Shown: positions 31,536 to 40,579, counted from the stretch's first letter. The stretch: 64,000 nt of DNA from Nocardioides sp. GY 10113 (GCF_004919105.1 NZ_STGK01000001.1:248001-312000); one strand, 5' to 3'. Notes: generated by a model from the letters alone, not told the origin. Made by a program: numbers and translations.

Positions 31536-32936
31536 TCAGTGGTGGCCGGAGATCGCCGCGGCCACCGCGTGGTGCACGTCGGGGTGGAAGACGCTCGGGA
31601 TGATGTAGGAGGCGTTGAGCTCGTCGTCGGTGACCACGCCGGCGATCGCCTCCGCGGCGCGGATCATCTGGTCCAGGCCCACCTGGCCGGCGCGGGCGTC
31701 GAGCAGGCCGCGGAAGACGCCCGGGAAGACCAGCACGTTGTTGAGCTGGTTGGGGAAGTCGGAGCGGCCGGAGGCGACGACGGCGGCGTACTCGGCGGCG
31801 GCGGCCGGGTCGACCTCCGGCACCGGGTTGGCCATCGCGAAGACGATCGGGTCGGCGGCCATCTCCTTGATCCAGGCCGGCTCGAGGATGTTCGGGGCGG
31901 AGACGCCGATGAAGACGTCGGCCTCCTGCAACGCGTCGCGCAGGGCTCCGCGGACGCGGCGCGGGTTGGTCACCGAGGCCAGGGTGGCGTGTGCCGGGGA
32001 GAGCTCGGGGTCGTCGGCGACCAGCAGGCCGAACCGGTCCGAGACGACGATGTCGGTGACGCCGGCGGCGAGCAGCAGGGTGACGATCGCGGTGCCGGCC
32101 GCGCCGCCGCCGGAGACGACCACGCGGCTCGTGGTGAGGGACTTGCCCACCACCCGCAGCGCGTTGGTGAGGCCGGCGAGCACGGCGATCGCGGTGCCGT
32201 GCTGGTCGTCGTGGAAGACGGGGATGTCCAGCTTCTCGCGCAGCCGCGCCTCGATCTCGAAGCAGCGGGGTGCGGCGATGTCCTCCAGGTTGATCCCGCC
32301 GAAGCCGGGAGCGATCAGCTCGACCGCACGCACGATCTCGTCGACGTCCTGGGTGTCCAGGCAGATCGGCCAGGCGTCGACGCCGCCGAACCGCTTGAAC
32401 AGCGCCGCCTTGCCCTCCATCACCGGCAGCGCCGCGCCGGGACCGATGTTGCCCAGGCCGAGCACGGCCGAGCCGTCCGTCACCACCGCGACGGTGTTGC
32501 CCTTGACGGTCAGCCGGGAGACGTCGTCGGGGTTCTCCGCGAGCGCCATGGAGACCCGGCCGACGCCGGGGGTGTAGGCCATCGAGAGGTCGTCGCGGGT
32601 CTTCAGCGGCACCTTGGAGCGGACCTCGATCTTGCCGCCCAGGTGCAGCAGGAAGGTCCGGTCGGAGACCTTGTGCACCTCCACGCCCGGGACCGCCGCG
32701 ACGACGGACTCGAGCTCCCGGCCGTGCTCGGCGTCGGCGGAGGAGCAGGTGACGTCGACGACCAGCCGCTCGTGCCCCGACTCGGTCACGTCGATCGCGG
32801 TGACCACGCCGCCGGCCTCGGCGATCGCGGTCGCCACCGCGCCCACCACCCGGTGGTCCGCCGCCGTGTGGAGGCGCATGGTGATGGAGTTGGACGAGGC
32901 GGTCGCGGTCGCGGGCACGGGACGAGTCACCGACAC
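31536..32936 (-). CDS. NAD-dependent malic enzyme with N-terminal ACT domain
   Basis: About 466 aa. Oxidatively decarboxylates malate to pyruvate. The ACT-like regulatory domain (about 15-85, ITMRLHTAADHRVVGA) precedes the malic N-domain (SMAYTPGVGRVSMALAENP, VVTDGSAVLGLGNIGP) and the NAD domain (HDDQHGTAIAVLAGL, GGGAAGTAIVTLLL). The minus-strand AGAGGAG lies just before GTG codons at 32936 and 32930, while the frame's ATG at 32966 lacks an RBS; I chose 32936. The ACT domain implies small-molecule control. Confidence 0.88.
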   Translation of the reverse strand: MSVTRPVPATATASSNSITMRLHTAADHRVVGAVATAIAEAGGVVTAIDVTESGHERLVVDVTCSSADAEHGRELESVVAAVPGVEVHKVSDRTFLLHLGGKIEVRSKVPLKTRDDLSMAYTPGVGRVSMALAENPDDVSRLTVKGNTVAVVTDGSAVLGLGNIGPGAALPVMEGKAALFKRFGGVDAWPICLDTQDVDEIVRAVELIAPGFGGINLEDIAAPRCFEIEARLREKLDIPVFHDDQHGTAIAVLAGLTNALRVVGKSLTTSRVVVSGGGAAGTAIVTLLLAAGVTDIVVSDRFGLLVADDPELSPAHATLASVTNPRRVRGALRDALQEADVFIGVSAPNILEPAWIKEMAADPIVFAMANPVPEVDPAAAAEYAAVVASGRSDFPNQLNNVLVFPGVFRGLLDARAGQVGLDQMIRAAEAIAGVVTDDELNASYIIPSVFHPDVHHAVAAAISGHH

Positions 32937-33018
32937 ATTCTCCTCTCGCGCCAGGGTTACTCCCAAGTCACTCCGGCACCACCCGGGTGGAAGGCAGGGC
33001 GCGGCGATCCCGGTTGGC

Positions 33019-33024
33019 GATACT
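33019..33024 (+). promoter_or_regulatory. -10-like hexamer GATACT for a leaderless mRNA
   Basis: GATACT ends 7 nt before the nitroreductase ATG at 33032. There is no Shine-Dalgarno sequence. Confidence 0.5.
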
Positions 33025-33031
33025 GGGCGCC

Positions 33032-33712
33032 ATGCCCGACAGCCCGGCCCACGCCCCGATGCCCGGCGCGGAGGTGCTCGCCGAGCCGATGCGCTCGCGG
33101 TGGAGCCCGAGCGTCTTCGACCCCGACCACCGGCTCACCGCCGACCAGGTCGCCGCGCTGCTGGAGGCCGCGCGCTGGGCCCCCAGCCGCGGGAACATGC
33201 AGCCATGGCGCCTGCTGGTCGCCGAGCGCGGTACGCCGGCGCACGCCGTGCTGGTCGGGCACCTGCGTCGCGGCAACGCGACCTGGGTCCCGCGCGCCTC
33301 GGTGGTCTTCCTCGGTGCGGCGCAGGTCGCCCCGGACGAGACGGGCGAGGGGCCGGACCAGCCGGAGTACTCGTTCCACGACCTCGGTCAGGCGGCCGCC
33401 CACCTGACCCTGCAGGCGCGGGCGATGGGCCTCCAGGCGCACCAGTTCGCCGGCTTCGACAAGGAGGCCGTCGCCGCCGCCCTCGGCTACCCCGGCCACG
33501 TCCGGCTGCTCACCGGGATCGCCGTCGGTGCGCTCGGCGACCCGGCCACGGCGACCGAGCGCGACCGGTCCAAGCAGGAGCGGACCCGGGAGCGCCGGCC
33601 GCTCGCGGAGATCGCGTACGCCGACGCCTGGGGTCGGCCCTGGCCGGGAGCCGAGCCGGCGACCGAGCCGCGAGCCGAGCAGGAGCCAGGGCCCGGCGCC
33701 GGGGGGCGCTGA
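33032..33712 (+). CDS. Nitroreductase-family flavoprotein
   Basis: 226 aa. FMN-binding motifs of the nitroreductase fold are RWSPSVFDP, ARWAPSRGNMQPWRLLV and the later helix DLGQAAAHLTLQARAMGLQ. It probably uses NAD(P)H to reduce nitro, quinone or enone compounds; the substrate is unknown. The ATG at 33032 is supported by a -10-like GATACT 7 nt upstream. The tail after residue 205 is low-complexity (Glu/Pro/Ala). The stop overlaps the start of the next gene (TGATG). Confidence 0.85.
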   Translation: MPDSPAHAPMPGAEVLAEPMRSRWSPSVFDPDHRLTADQVAALLEAARWAPSRGNMQPWRLLVAERGTPAHAVLVGHLRRGNATWVPRASVVFLGAAQVAPDETGEGPDQPEYSFHDLGQAAAHLTLQARAMGLQAHQFAGFDKEAVAAALGYPGHVRLLTGIAVGALGDPATATERDRSKQERTRERRPLAEIAYADAWGRPWPGAEPATEPRAEQEPGPGAGGR

Positions 33713-34191
33713 TGGGGTCGGGCCGCCGCGTCGCCTGGGCGCTGGTCCTGGTGGCGGTGCTGGTCAACCTCCCGCTCGCGGACCACCTCTGGTCCCAGGT
33801 CCGCCTGCACCGGTCGGGCGTGGAGACGACCGCCCAGGTGGTCTCCACCCGCGTGGTCGGCGCTCGCGCCGAGCCGCACTACGTGCTGCAGTTCCGCTAC
33901 GACGGCGACGTCGATCCCGACCGGCAGATCTGGCCGATCGAGGTCGACCGTCCGGCGTACCTGGCCGCGGAGTCCGACGGCTGGCTCCGGGTCCGCGTGG
34001 TGCCCGACAGGCTGTCGGCCTACACCGTCGAGGGCGCGGTGACGGGCTCGACGGGGTGGGTGGTCCTTCTCGTCGTCGACGCCCTCCTGGTCGCGCTCGC
34101 CGCGGTCCTGTGGTGGGCGCGGCGAGTGGGCAGGTGGCGGCCGGGTGAGCCCGAGGACCCGGAGCGCCCGGACCCCTCGCGCCCTTTCTGA
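33712..34191 (+). CDS. Small membrane protein with DUF3592-like layout
   Basis: 159 aa. An N-terminal helix (VAWALVLVAVLVNLPLA) precedes a periplasmic beta-rich segment (TTAQVVSTRVVG, VLQFRYDGD) and a second helix near 113-135. The C-terminus is Pro/Glu-rich. The topology resembles DUF3592 proteins, which have no known function. It overlaps the nitroreductase stop codon and is probably co-translated with it. Confidence 0.7.
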   Translation: MGSGRRVAWALVLVAVLVNLPLADHLWSQVRLHRSGVETTAQVVSTRVVGARAEPHYVLQFRYDGDVDPDRQIWPIEVDRPAYLAAESDGWLRVRVVPDRLSAYTVEGAVTGSTGWVVLLVVDALLVALAAVLWWARRVGRWRPGEPEDPERPDPSRPF

Positions 34192-34202
34192 TCCGGAGGC
34201 TC

Positions 34203-34208
34203 TAGCCT
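34203..34208 (+). promoter_or_regulatory. -10-like hexamer TAGCCT for a leaderless mRNA
   Basis: TAGCCT ends 7 nt before the ATG at 34216, the first gene of the amino-acid ABC operon. Confidence 0.5.
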
Positions 34209-34215
34209 TTCGCCC

Positions 34216-35106
34216 ATGCGCCTGAACCTCCGCAACGGTCTGTCTCGCCCGATCGCCGCGATCGGCCTCGCCACGCTGGCCGGTGCCGCCCTGGTCGGCT
34301 GCGCCGCCGAGGAGCCGGTGGAGGACAGGTCCGGCGAGGTGGCCGCGGCGGACGAGTGCGCCACCGCCGACCTGCCGCTGAAGAAGGACGGCGTGCTCAC
34401 CATCGGCACCGACTCGCCGGCCTACGAGCCCTACTTCGTCGACAACGACCCCTCCAACGGCCAGGGCTTCGAGTCCGCGGTCGCCTACGCGGTCGCCGAC
34501 CAGCTGGGCTTCAGCGCCGACCAGGTCGAGTGGATCAAGGTCGGCTTCAACAGCGTGACCAAGCCGGGCGCCAAGGACTTCGACTTCGACATCAACCAGA
34601 TCTCGATCACCCCGGAGCGCGAGGAGGTCGTCGACTTCTCCGCGCCCTACTACTCGGCCTCCCAGGCCGTGATCGCCCTCAAGGACAGCCCGGCGGCGGA
34701 GGCGACCAGCCTCGAGGAGCTCGCCGGCTTCAAGCTGGGCGCGCAGACCGGGACCACCTCGCTGACCGCGATCCGCGACGTGATCCAGCCCGAGCAGGAC
34801 CCGCTGGTCTTCGAGGACACCAACATCGCCAAGCAGGCGATGCAGAACGGGCAGGTCGACGCGATCCTGGCCGACCTGCCGACGGCGTTCTACATCAGCG
34901 CCGTGGAGATCCCGAAGAGCACCGTGATCGGCCAGTTCCAGTACGAGGGCGGCCAGGCCGACGAGTTCGGCATCCTCTTCGAGCAGGGCAGCGAGCTGCT
35001 GCCGTGCGTCAACGGCGCGCTGGAGGCACTCGAGGACGACGGCACGCTCGACCAGATCGAGCAGGAGTGGATGTCGGACTCGGTCAGCGTGCCCGAGTTG
35101 CAGTGA
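34216..35106 (+). CDS. Amino-acid ABC transporter substrate-binding lipoprotein
   Basis: 296 aa. Signal peptide with lipobox (AALVGCAAEE; Cys about 29), then a family 3 solute-binding fold: GVLTIGTDSPAYEPYF, FDFDINQISITPEREE, VDFSAPYYSASQAVIAL, FKLGAQTGTTS. These are marks of polar amino-acid binding proteins. It is the first gene of a three-gene importer with a probable leaderless start. The ligand is not predictable beyond polar amino acid. Confidence 0.9.
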   Translation: MRLNLRNGLSRPIAAIGLATLAGAALVGCAAEEPVEDRSGEVAAADECATADLPLKKDGVLTIGTDSPAYEPYFVDNDPSNGQGFESAVAYAVADQLGFSADQVEWIKVGFNSVTKPGAKDFDFDINQISITPEREEVVDFSAPYYSASQAVIALKDSPAAEATSLEELAGFKLGAQTGTTSLTAIRDVIQPEQDPLVFEDTNIAKQAMQNGQVDAILADLPTAFYISAVEIPKSTVIGQFQYEGGQADEFGILFEQGSELLPCVNGALEALEDDGTLDQIEQEWMSDSVSVPELQ

Positions 35107-35145
35107 CGGTCCCTCACCACGCGATGATCGTCCGGTGAGCGCCGG

Positions 35146-35997
35146 ATGAGCGCCGGCTGGGTGCCGAGCGAGCGGGAGCAGCAGCGTCGGCTGCTGCGCC
35201 GCTCGCTGCGCCGACGCCGGACGGCGATCGCCACCCTGGCCTGCCTCTTCCTGCTCGGGGTCGGCTACCTCGCGATCGTCCTCTCCCCGGGCTGGCCGGC
35301 GGTGCAGGCCACGTTCTTCGACCCGCACCACGCGTGGGAGTCGCTGCCGGCGATCACGGACGGCTTCTGGCTCAACGTGAAGATGTTCCTGATCGCCGAG
35401 CCGCTGATCCTGCTGCTCGGCCTGGCGATCGCGCTGGTCCGCCAGTCCCGCTCGCCCTGGCTGGTCCCGGTGCGGGCGCTGGCGGTCGGCTACACCGACG
35501 TGATCCGCGGCATCCCCACGATCCTGCTGGTGCTGATGCTCGGCTTCGGTGCTCCGGCGCTCGGGCTCCAGGGCGTCCCGACCTCGACGTTCTTCTGGGC
35601 GACGGCCGCGCTGGTGGTCTCCTACTCCGCCTACGTCGCCGAGGTCTTCCGGGCGGGCATCGAGTCGATCCACCCCTCCCAGGTCGCCTCGGCCGAGGCG
35701 CTGGCGCTGACCCGCGGCCAGACCATGCGCCACGTGGTGGTGCCGCAGGCGGTACGCCGGGTGATCCCGCCGCTGCTCAACGACTTCGTCTCGCTGCAGA
35801 AGGACACGGCGCTGGTCTCCTCGGTGGCGCTCTTCGACGCCCTCTTCACCGCCCGCGACTACGTCAACTACAACTTCAACTTCACCCCCTACGTCGTCGT
35901 CGCCTGCTTCTTCATCGCCCTGACCGTGCCGCTGGCCCGGTTGTGCGACTGGCTGGTGCTGCGGGCGCAGCGGCGGGAGAGGGCCGGGATGCTGTGA
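35146..35997 (+). CDS. Amino-acid ABC transporter permease
   Basis: 283 aa. His/Glu/Gln-type permease: IRGIPTILLVLMLGFG, YVAEVFRAGIESI and the EAA loop (QVASAEALALTRGQTMRHVV, VIPPLLNDFVSLQKDTALVS). A basic Arg/Gln-rich cytoplasmic N-terminus precedes the first helix. The ATG at 35146 was chosen; a GTG at 35134 is nearby. The stop overlaps the ATPase GTG. Confidence 0.9.
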   Translation: MSAGWVPSEREQQRRLLRRSLRRRRTAIATLACLFLLGVGYLAIVLSPGWPAVQATFFDPHHAWESLPAITDGFWLNVKMFLIAEPLILLLGLAIALVRQSRSPWLVPVRALAVGYTDVIRGIPTILLVLMLGFGAPALGLQGVPTSTFFWATAALVVSYSAYVAEVFRAGIESIHPSQVASAEALALTRGQTMRHVVVPQAVRRVIPPLLNDFVSLQKDTALVSSVALFDALFTARDYVNYNFNFTPYVVVACFFIALTVPLARLCDWLVLRAQRRERAGML

Positions 35998-36731
35998 GTG
36001 CCCTGCTGGAGGCGCGCGACCTGCGCAAGTCGTACGGCGACCGGCTGGTCCTCGACGGCGTCTCGCTGCGCGTGGAGCCCGGCGACGTGGTCTGCCTGAT
36101 CGGCTCCTCGGGCTCGGGCAAGTCGACGCTGCTGCGCTGCCTGGACCTCCTGGAGGAGATCGACGACGGCGTGATCGAGTTCGGCGGGCGCGAGGTCAGC
36201 GACCCGCTGGTCGACCCCCGCGACGTGCGTCGCGACATCGGCATGGTCTTCCAGGCCTACAACCTCTTCCCGCACCGCACGGTGCTGGCCAACTGCACGC
36301 TCGCGCCCCGCGCGGTGCACGGTCTGTCGAAGCGCGCCGCGGAGGAGCGGGCCCGCGACCTGCTGCAGCGCTTCGGCCTGGCCGACCATGCCGACCAGCA
36401 CCCCGACCGGCTCTCCGGTGGCCAGCAGCAGCGGGCGGCCCTGGTCCGCGCCCTGTGCACCGAGCCGCGGCTGCTGCTGCTCGACGAGATCACCGCGGCG
36501 CTCGACCCGGAGCTGGTCGGCGAGGTGCTGGGCATCGTCCGGGACCTGGCCGCGGCCGGCACCACGATGGTGATCGCCACCCACGAGATGTCCTTCGCCC
36601 GCGACGTCGCCACCCGGGTCTGCTTCCTGGACGGCGGTCGGGTCGTCGAGGAGGGTCCGCCGGAGCAGGTCTTCGGTGCGCCCCGGCAGGAGCGCACCCG
36701 CGCGTTCCTGCGCCGTGTGCTGGATGCCTGA
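35994..36731 (+). CDS. Amino-acid ABC transporter ATP-binding protein
   Basis: 245 aa. GlnQ-like ATPase with Walker A GSSGSGKST, Q-loop FQAYNLFPHRT, signature LSGGQQQRAALVRAL, Walker B LLLLDEITAALDPE and switch His in IATHEMSFARDV. The GTG lies inside the permease stop (GTGA), the usual sign of translational coupling. Confidence 0.93.
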   Translation: MSALLEARDLRKSYGDRLVLDGVSLRVEPGDVVCLIGSSGSGKSTLLRCLDLLEEIDDGVIEFGGREVSDPLVDPRDVRRDIGMVFQAYNLFPHRTVLANCTLAPRAVHGLSKRAAEERARDLLQRFGLADHADQHPDRLSGGQQQRAALVRALCTEPRLLLLDEITAALDPELVGEVLGIVRDLAAAGTTMVIATHEMSFARDVATRVCFLDGGRVVEEGPPEQVFGAPRQERTRAFLRRVLDA

Positions 36732-36764
36732 CGTCTCTCACCACGGGGCTGCCAGACTGCGGGC

Positions 36765-37265
36765 ATGACCTCGCTTCATGACTTCTCCGCGACCGCGATC
36801 GACGGCTCCGACGTCGACCTGTCGGCGTACGACGGCCAGGTGGTGCTCGTCGTCAACGTGGCCTCCCAGTGCGGCCTGACGCCCCAGTACCAGGGCCTCC
36901 AGGAGCTCTACGACACCTATGCGGACCGGGGTTTCACGGTCCTGGGCTTCCCGTGCGACCAGTTCGGCCACCAGGAGCCGGGCTCGGAGGAGGAGATCGC
37001 CTCCTTCTGCGAGTCGAGCTTCGGGGTGACCTTCCCGATGTTCTCCAAGATCGAGGTGAACGGCGACGGCGCCCACCCGCTCTACCAGTGGCTCAAGAGC
37101 CAGCACGGCGGGATCCTGGGCGACGCCATCAAGTGGAACTTCGCCAAGTTCCTGGTGGGCCCGGACGGCCAGGTGATCGACCGCTACGCCCCGACCACCA
37201 AGCCGGAGAAGCTCGGCGGCGACATCGAGAAGGCGCTGGCGAAGGCACGGGCCGCCGAGGGCTGA
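36765..37265 (+). CDS. Glutathione-peroxidase-family thiol peroxidase
   Basis: 166-aa thioredoxin-fold peroxidase. The peroxidatic Cys is in NVASQCGLTPQYQGLQ (Cys, not selenocysteine), with GFPCDQFGHQEPG (second Cys and conserved Gln region) and KWNFAKFLV. Bacterial members of this kind usually use thioredoxin, and many actinobacteria make mycothiol instead of glutathione. A CAGACT hexamer ends 6 nt before the ATG, a possible leaderless promoter. Confidence 0.92.
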   Translation: MTSLHDFSATAIDGSDVDLSAYDGQVVLVVNVASQCGLTPQYQGLQELYDTYADRGFTVLGFPCDQFGHQEPGSEEEIASFCESSFGVTFPMFSKIEVNGDGAHPLYQWLKSQHGGILGDAIKWNFAKFLVGPDGQVIDRYAPTTKPEKLGGDIEKALAKARAAEG

Positions 37266-37303
37266 GCCCCCGCCCCGACCAGAACCCGGACCGAGGAACG
37301 CGC

Positions 37304-37342
37304 CGAGTCGGCAGAAGGTGGCCGTCACCTTCTGCCGACTCG
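37304..37342. terminator. Bidirectional hairpin between convergent genes
   Basis: CGAGTCGGCAGAAGGTG and its exact complement form a 17-bp stem with loop GCCGT. It lies between the peroxidase (+) and the MMPL gene (-), so it can serve both. The arm shares GCGAGTCGGCAG with the terminator at 60936. Confidence 0.88.
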
Positions 37343-37350
37343 CGGTCTGC

Positions 37351-39735
37351 TCAGACCCCCATCACCTGGAGGTCGTCGTCGCGCTCCTGGCCGTCGGCGG
37401 CCGGGCCGGTCGGCGCACGGCCCGGGATCGAGTCGCGCTCCAGCGCCTCGCCCTCGATGTCGACGTTGGGCAGGATCCGGTCCAGCCATGCCGGCAGCCA
37501 CCACGCCTTGTCGCCCAGGATGTAGAGCAGCGACGGGATGAGCACCATCCGCACGATGAAGGCGTCGAACACGATCGCGAGCGCCAGCGCGAAGCCCATC
37601 GACTTGATGATCGCGTCGTCCTCGAGGATGAAGCCCGAGAAGACCGCGATCATGATCGCCGCGGCGGCGGTGACCACCCGGGCGCTGTTGCGGAAGCCGT
37701 CGACCACGGCGTCGTGGGTGGACAGCCCGTGCACGTGCGCCTCCCGCATCCGGGTCACCAGGAACACCTGGTAGTCCATCGCGAGGCCGAACACCACGCC
37801 GATCACGAAGATCGGGATGAAGCTGACCAGCGGCTGGCCCTCGAAGATCCCGAAGGTGCCCTCCTGGAAGATCGCCACGGTCGCGCCCAGGGTGGCCAGC
37901 ACCGAGAGCAGGAAGCCCAGGGTGGCGGTCAGCGGGATGAGGATCGAGCGGAACACGAGCACGAGCAGCACGAACGCCAGGCCGATGACCACCGCCAGGT
38001 AGACCGGCAGCGCGCTGTTGAGCTGGTCGGAGACGTCGGTGGTGATCGCGGTCAGGCCGGTGACGCCGACGACCAGGTCGGTCTGGGCCTCCACGGCCGC
38101 CTCGCCGTCACGCAGCACCTCGAGCAGGTCGAGGGTCGCCGGGTCGTCCGGGCCGGAGGTCGGCGTCAGCACGATCATCGCGCCGGTGGCCGGTCCGGTC
38201 GGTGCGCCGGTGTCGTCGACCGGGGCGTTGGTGGCCACCAGTTGCGCGTTGGCGACGCCCTCCTGCGCCGAGGCCCAGTCGACGACCGAGGAGAAGGCCT
38301 CGGTGCGGGCGTCGTCGTCGGCGATGTCGCGACCGTCGGCCACGATCAGGAAGGTGCCCTGGCGCCCGGCGCCGAAGGCCTCCTCGGTGAGGTCGGCGGC
38401 CTTGCGCTGGGTGGTGTCGCTGGGCGCCGTGCTGTCGCTGGGGAAGGCCAGGTACATGTCGGTGACCGGGATCGCCAGGGCGCCGAGGGCGATGACCACG
38501 CCGGCGACCCAGGCGATGGGCGCCTTGGACAGGATGTTCGCCCAGCGTACGCCGTTGTTGAGGACGTGGCCGTGGTCGTCGCGCTTCGGCGCGTAACGGC
38601 GGACCCGGCCACCGAAGGCCTTGGACTTGGTCAGGCCGAGCAACGCCGGGAGCAGCGTCAACGCCACCAGTACGGCGATCAGCACCGTCGCAGCGGCAGC
38701 CAGGCCCATCGAGGTGAGGAACGGGATGCCCACCACCGTGAGGGCGGAGAGGGCGATCAGCACGGTGAGGCCTGCGAAGACCACCGCGGATCCGGCGGTG
38801 CCGACGGCGATGCCGGCGGCGTGCCGGCGGTCGTCCGTGTGGTGCAGCTCGGTGCGGTAACGGGCCAGGATGAACAGCGTGTAGTCGATGCCGACCGCGA
38901 GACCGATCATCGACGACAGCGCCGTGGTCGAGGAGTTGAGATCCATGAAGGCGGTCATCGCGGTGACCCCTGCCATGGAGAGACCGACGCCGAAGATCGC
39001 GTTGAGCAGCGGCATGCCGGCGGCCATGAAGGAGCCGAAGGTGAGCAGCAGGACGATCAGCGCGATGCCGAGACCGATCAGCTCGGCAGTCCCGCCGGGC
39101 GGCGCCATGACCGCCATGCCCTGGCCGTTGGCCTCGACGATGAGTCCGGTGTCCTCGTGGACGGTGTCCATGAGCTCCTCGAACTCCTCGACCGAGGCCC
39201 GCTCGAGGTCGGCCACGGTGTCGAGGTCCCATGCGAAGGACATGGTGCCGATCCGGCCGTCCTCGGACAGCGGGGAGACGGCGGCGGCGTTCGCCCGCGC
39301 CCGCGCCACGTCGCCGCCCGACTGCTGGGCCGCGTCGACGTACATCTGCTCCTGCTGGTCGGCGGCGACCGTGGGGTCCACCAGACCGGGCTGCGGGGCG
39401 TCGGCGTCCATCTGCGGGAGGTCCGGGATGCCGGCGATCAGCGTCTCGATCGCGTCGGCGTACTGCGCCTCGTCGAGGGTGTGTCCCTCGGGGGCGGCGA
39501 CGACGACGTTGACGCTGGCGTCCTCGAAGGCGTTCCCGGACTCGGGGAAGAGCTCGGCCTGGATGTCGGCGGCCTCCTCCGAGGGGATGCCGGGGATGGA
39601 GAACTCGTCGTTGAACGGCTTGGCGGCGACGGCCGCGATGGCGCCGACGGCGACCACCAGGACCAGCCAGCCGGCGATGAAGAGGGGCCACCGCCGGTAG
39701 GCGGTCGATCCGAGTCGGTAGAGCAAGCGGGCCAT
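37351..39735 (-). CDS. MMPL/RND-family transporter
   Basis: 794 aa. Two repeats of one helix, a large extracytoplasmic loop and five helices: N-terminal RRWPLFIAGWLVLVVAVG, the GLAVGIDYTLFILARYRTEL motif in repeat 1 and GVVFGLAMDYQVFLVTRMRE in repeat 2, with the Asp-Tyr pairs that carry protons in MmpL proteins. Likely exports a lipid or hydrophobic compound. The ATG at 39735 is the normal MMPL start; the longer frame to 40434 overlaps the upstream tetR and is rejected. It follows tetR by 80 bp on the same strand, so the repressor probably controls it. Confidence 0.9.
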   Translation of the reverse strand: MARLLYRLGSTAYRRWPLFIAGWLVLVVAVGAIAAVAAKPFNDEFSIPGIPSEEAADIQAELFPESGNAFEDASVNVVVAAPEGHTLDEAQYADAIETLIAGIPDLPQMDADAPQPGLVDPTVAADQQEQMYVDAAQQSGGDVARARANAAAVSPLSEDGRIGTMSFAWDLDTVADLERASVEEFEELMDTVHEDTGLIVEANGQGMAVMAPPGGTAELIGLGIALIVLLLTFGSFMAAGMPLLNAIFGVGLSMAGVTAMTAFMDLNSSTTALSSMIGLAVGIDYTLFILARYRTELHHTDDRRHAAGIAVGTAGSAVVFAGLTVLIALSALTVVGIPFLTSMGLAAAATVLIAVLVALTLLPALLGLTKSKAFGGRVRRYAPKRDDHGHVLNNGVRWANILSKAPIAWVAGVVIALGALAIPVTDMYLAFPSDSTAPSDTTQRKAADLTEEAFGAGRQGTFLIVADGRDIADDDARTEAFSSVVDWASAQEGVANAQLVATNAPVDDTGAPTGPATGAMIVLTPTSGPDDPATLDLLEVLRDGEAAVEAQTDLVVGVTGLTAITTDVSDQLNSALPVYLAVVIGLAFVLLVLVFRSILIPLTATLGFLLSVLATLGATVAIFQEGTFGIFEGQPLVSFIPIFVIGVVFGLAMDYQVFLVTRMREAHVHGLSTHDAVVDGFRNSARVVTAAAAIMIAVFSGFILEDDAIIKSMGFALALAIVFDAFIVRMVLIPSLLYILGDKAWWLPAWLDRILPNVDIEGEALERDSIPGRAPTGPAADGQERDDDLQVMGV

Positions 39736-39815
39736 GGGGTCTCCTGGGTCCGTTCTGGCGGGGAGGCGCGGCCGTCGTTGGCCGGTCGGGTGGTCTGGGG
39801 TGAGCGGGCGGTGCG

Positions 39816-40418
39816 TCAGGTCAGGAGGGCGCGGGCGTCGGCGATCGCGGCGTCCAGCTCGGTGGTGACCGCGCGGTCGGGGTCGCGCGCGACGCGTTCG
39901 AGCGCGTCGTCGAAGCAGGTGAGCAGCAGGCGCAGCAGCAGTCGCACTCTCGCCTCCGGGAAGTCCGCGCCCTCGCGCTGGCGGATCCCGTCGCCGAGCC
40001 GGTCGGCGAACTCCTCGAACCGGGCGTGGACGAGCCGCAGCAGGTGCGGGTCGTTCATCACGGCCTCTCGGAACGTGGCCATCGAGCTCGGGTCGTGGAT
40101 CTCCTGCGTGATCGCGACGCGGGCGATCGTGGCGAGGTCGTCGAAGAGGTCCCCGGTCGGCCCGCCGGTGAGGAACCGGTCGGCGCTCGCCTCGTCGACG
40201 GCCGGCTCGGGGCCGAGGACGACCTCGGCCTTGCCGTCGAAGTAGTTGAAGACGGTGCGCCGCGAGACCTCGGCGGCGACCGCGAGGTCGTCCATGGTCC
40301 AGCCGTCGAAGCCGTGCTCGGCGGTGAGCCGGATCGCGCACTGCTGGAGCCGTCGCGCCGTGGCGTGCCGCTTGGCGGCGCGCGTGGACGACGCCGGGGC
40401 GACGGTGGTCTCGGACAT
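39816..40418 (-). CDS. TetR-family regulator
   Basis: 200 aa. HTH near residues 20-65: RLTAEHGFDGWTMDDLAVAA followed by EVSRRTVFNYFDGKAEV. The effector domain is not recognised. It lies upstream of mmpL on the same strand and divergent from the AlkB gene. Its own promoter is covered by the palindrome at 40429-40454, so autoregulation is likely. The ATG at 40418 was chosen because the longer frame would run through that operator. Confidence 0.88.
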   Translation of the reverse strand: MSETTVAPASSTRAAKRHATARRLQQCAIRLTAEHGFDGWTMDDLAVAAEVSRRTVFNYFDGKAEVVLGPEPAVDEASADRFLTGGPTGDLFDDLATIARVAITQEIHDPSSMATFREAVMNDPHLLRLVHARFEEFADRLGDGIRQREGADFPEARVRLLLRLLLTCFDDALERVARDPDRAVTTELDAAIADARALLT

Positions 40419-40424
40419 GGCGAG

Positions 40425-40454
40425 ATTCTTGCACTCGACTTCAAATGAGTGCAA
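40425..40454 (-). promoter_or_regulatory. Promoter and palindromic operator of tetR-mmpL
   Basis: TTGCACTC and GAGTGCAA form an 8-bp inverted repeat with a 10-nt spacer (40429-40454). On the minus strand a -35-like TTGCAC (40449-40454), 18-nt spacer and -10-like AAGAAT (40425-40430) end 6 nt before the tetR ATG. The palindrome covers the promoter, as expected for autorepression. Confidence 0.62.
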
Positions 40455-40490
40455 AAAGGTGACCACGGTCACTTTACATCGCCAATCCGC

Positions 40491-40519
40491 TTGTCAAGCA
40501 GGTTGACAATCACTACCTT
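40491..40519 (+). promoter_or_regulatory. Promoter and palindromic operator of the AlkB gene
   Basis: TTGTCAAGCAGGTTGACAA is an inverted repeat with 7-bp arms (40491-40509). TTGTCA (-35-like), a 17-nt spacer and TACCTT (-10-like, 40514-40519) form a plausible promoter that overlaps it. A separate 14-bp palindrome GTGACCACGGTCAC lies just upstream at about 40460-40473. Confidence 0.58.
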
Positions 40520-40579
40520 CGTGTCAATCTCTCCAGTCCGTGGCGCCGTGTGCGCCGCACCGATGCGAAGGCGATGTCG

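Noticed and set aside
37318..40245. 975-codon plus-strand frame opposite the MMPL transporter
   Set aside because: His/Asp/Gly/Arg-rich low-complexity translation; the minus strand carries two clear protein families.
37351..40434. MMPL transporter extended to 1027 aa
   Set aside because: The extra N-terminus is a shadow of the tetR gene in another frame; the MMPL family start and first membrane helix are at the ATG at 39735.
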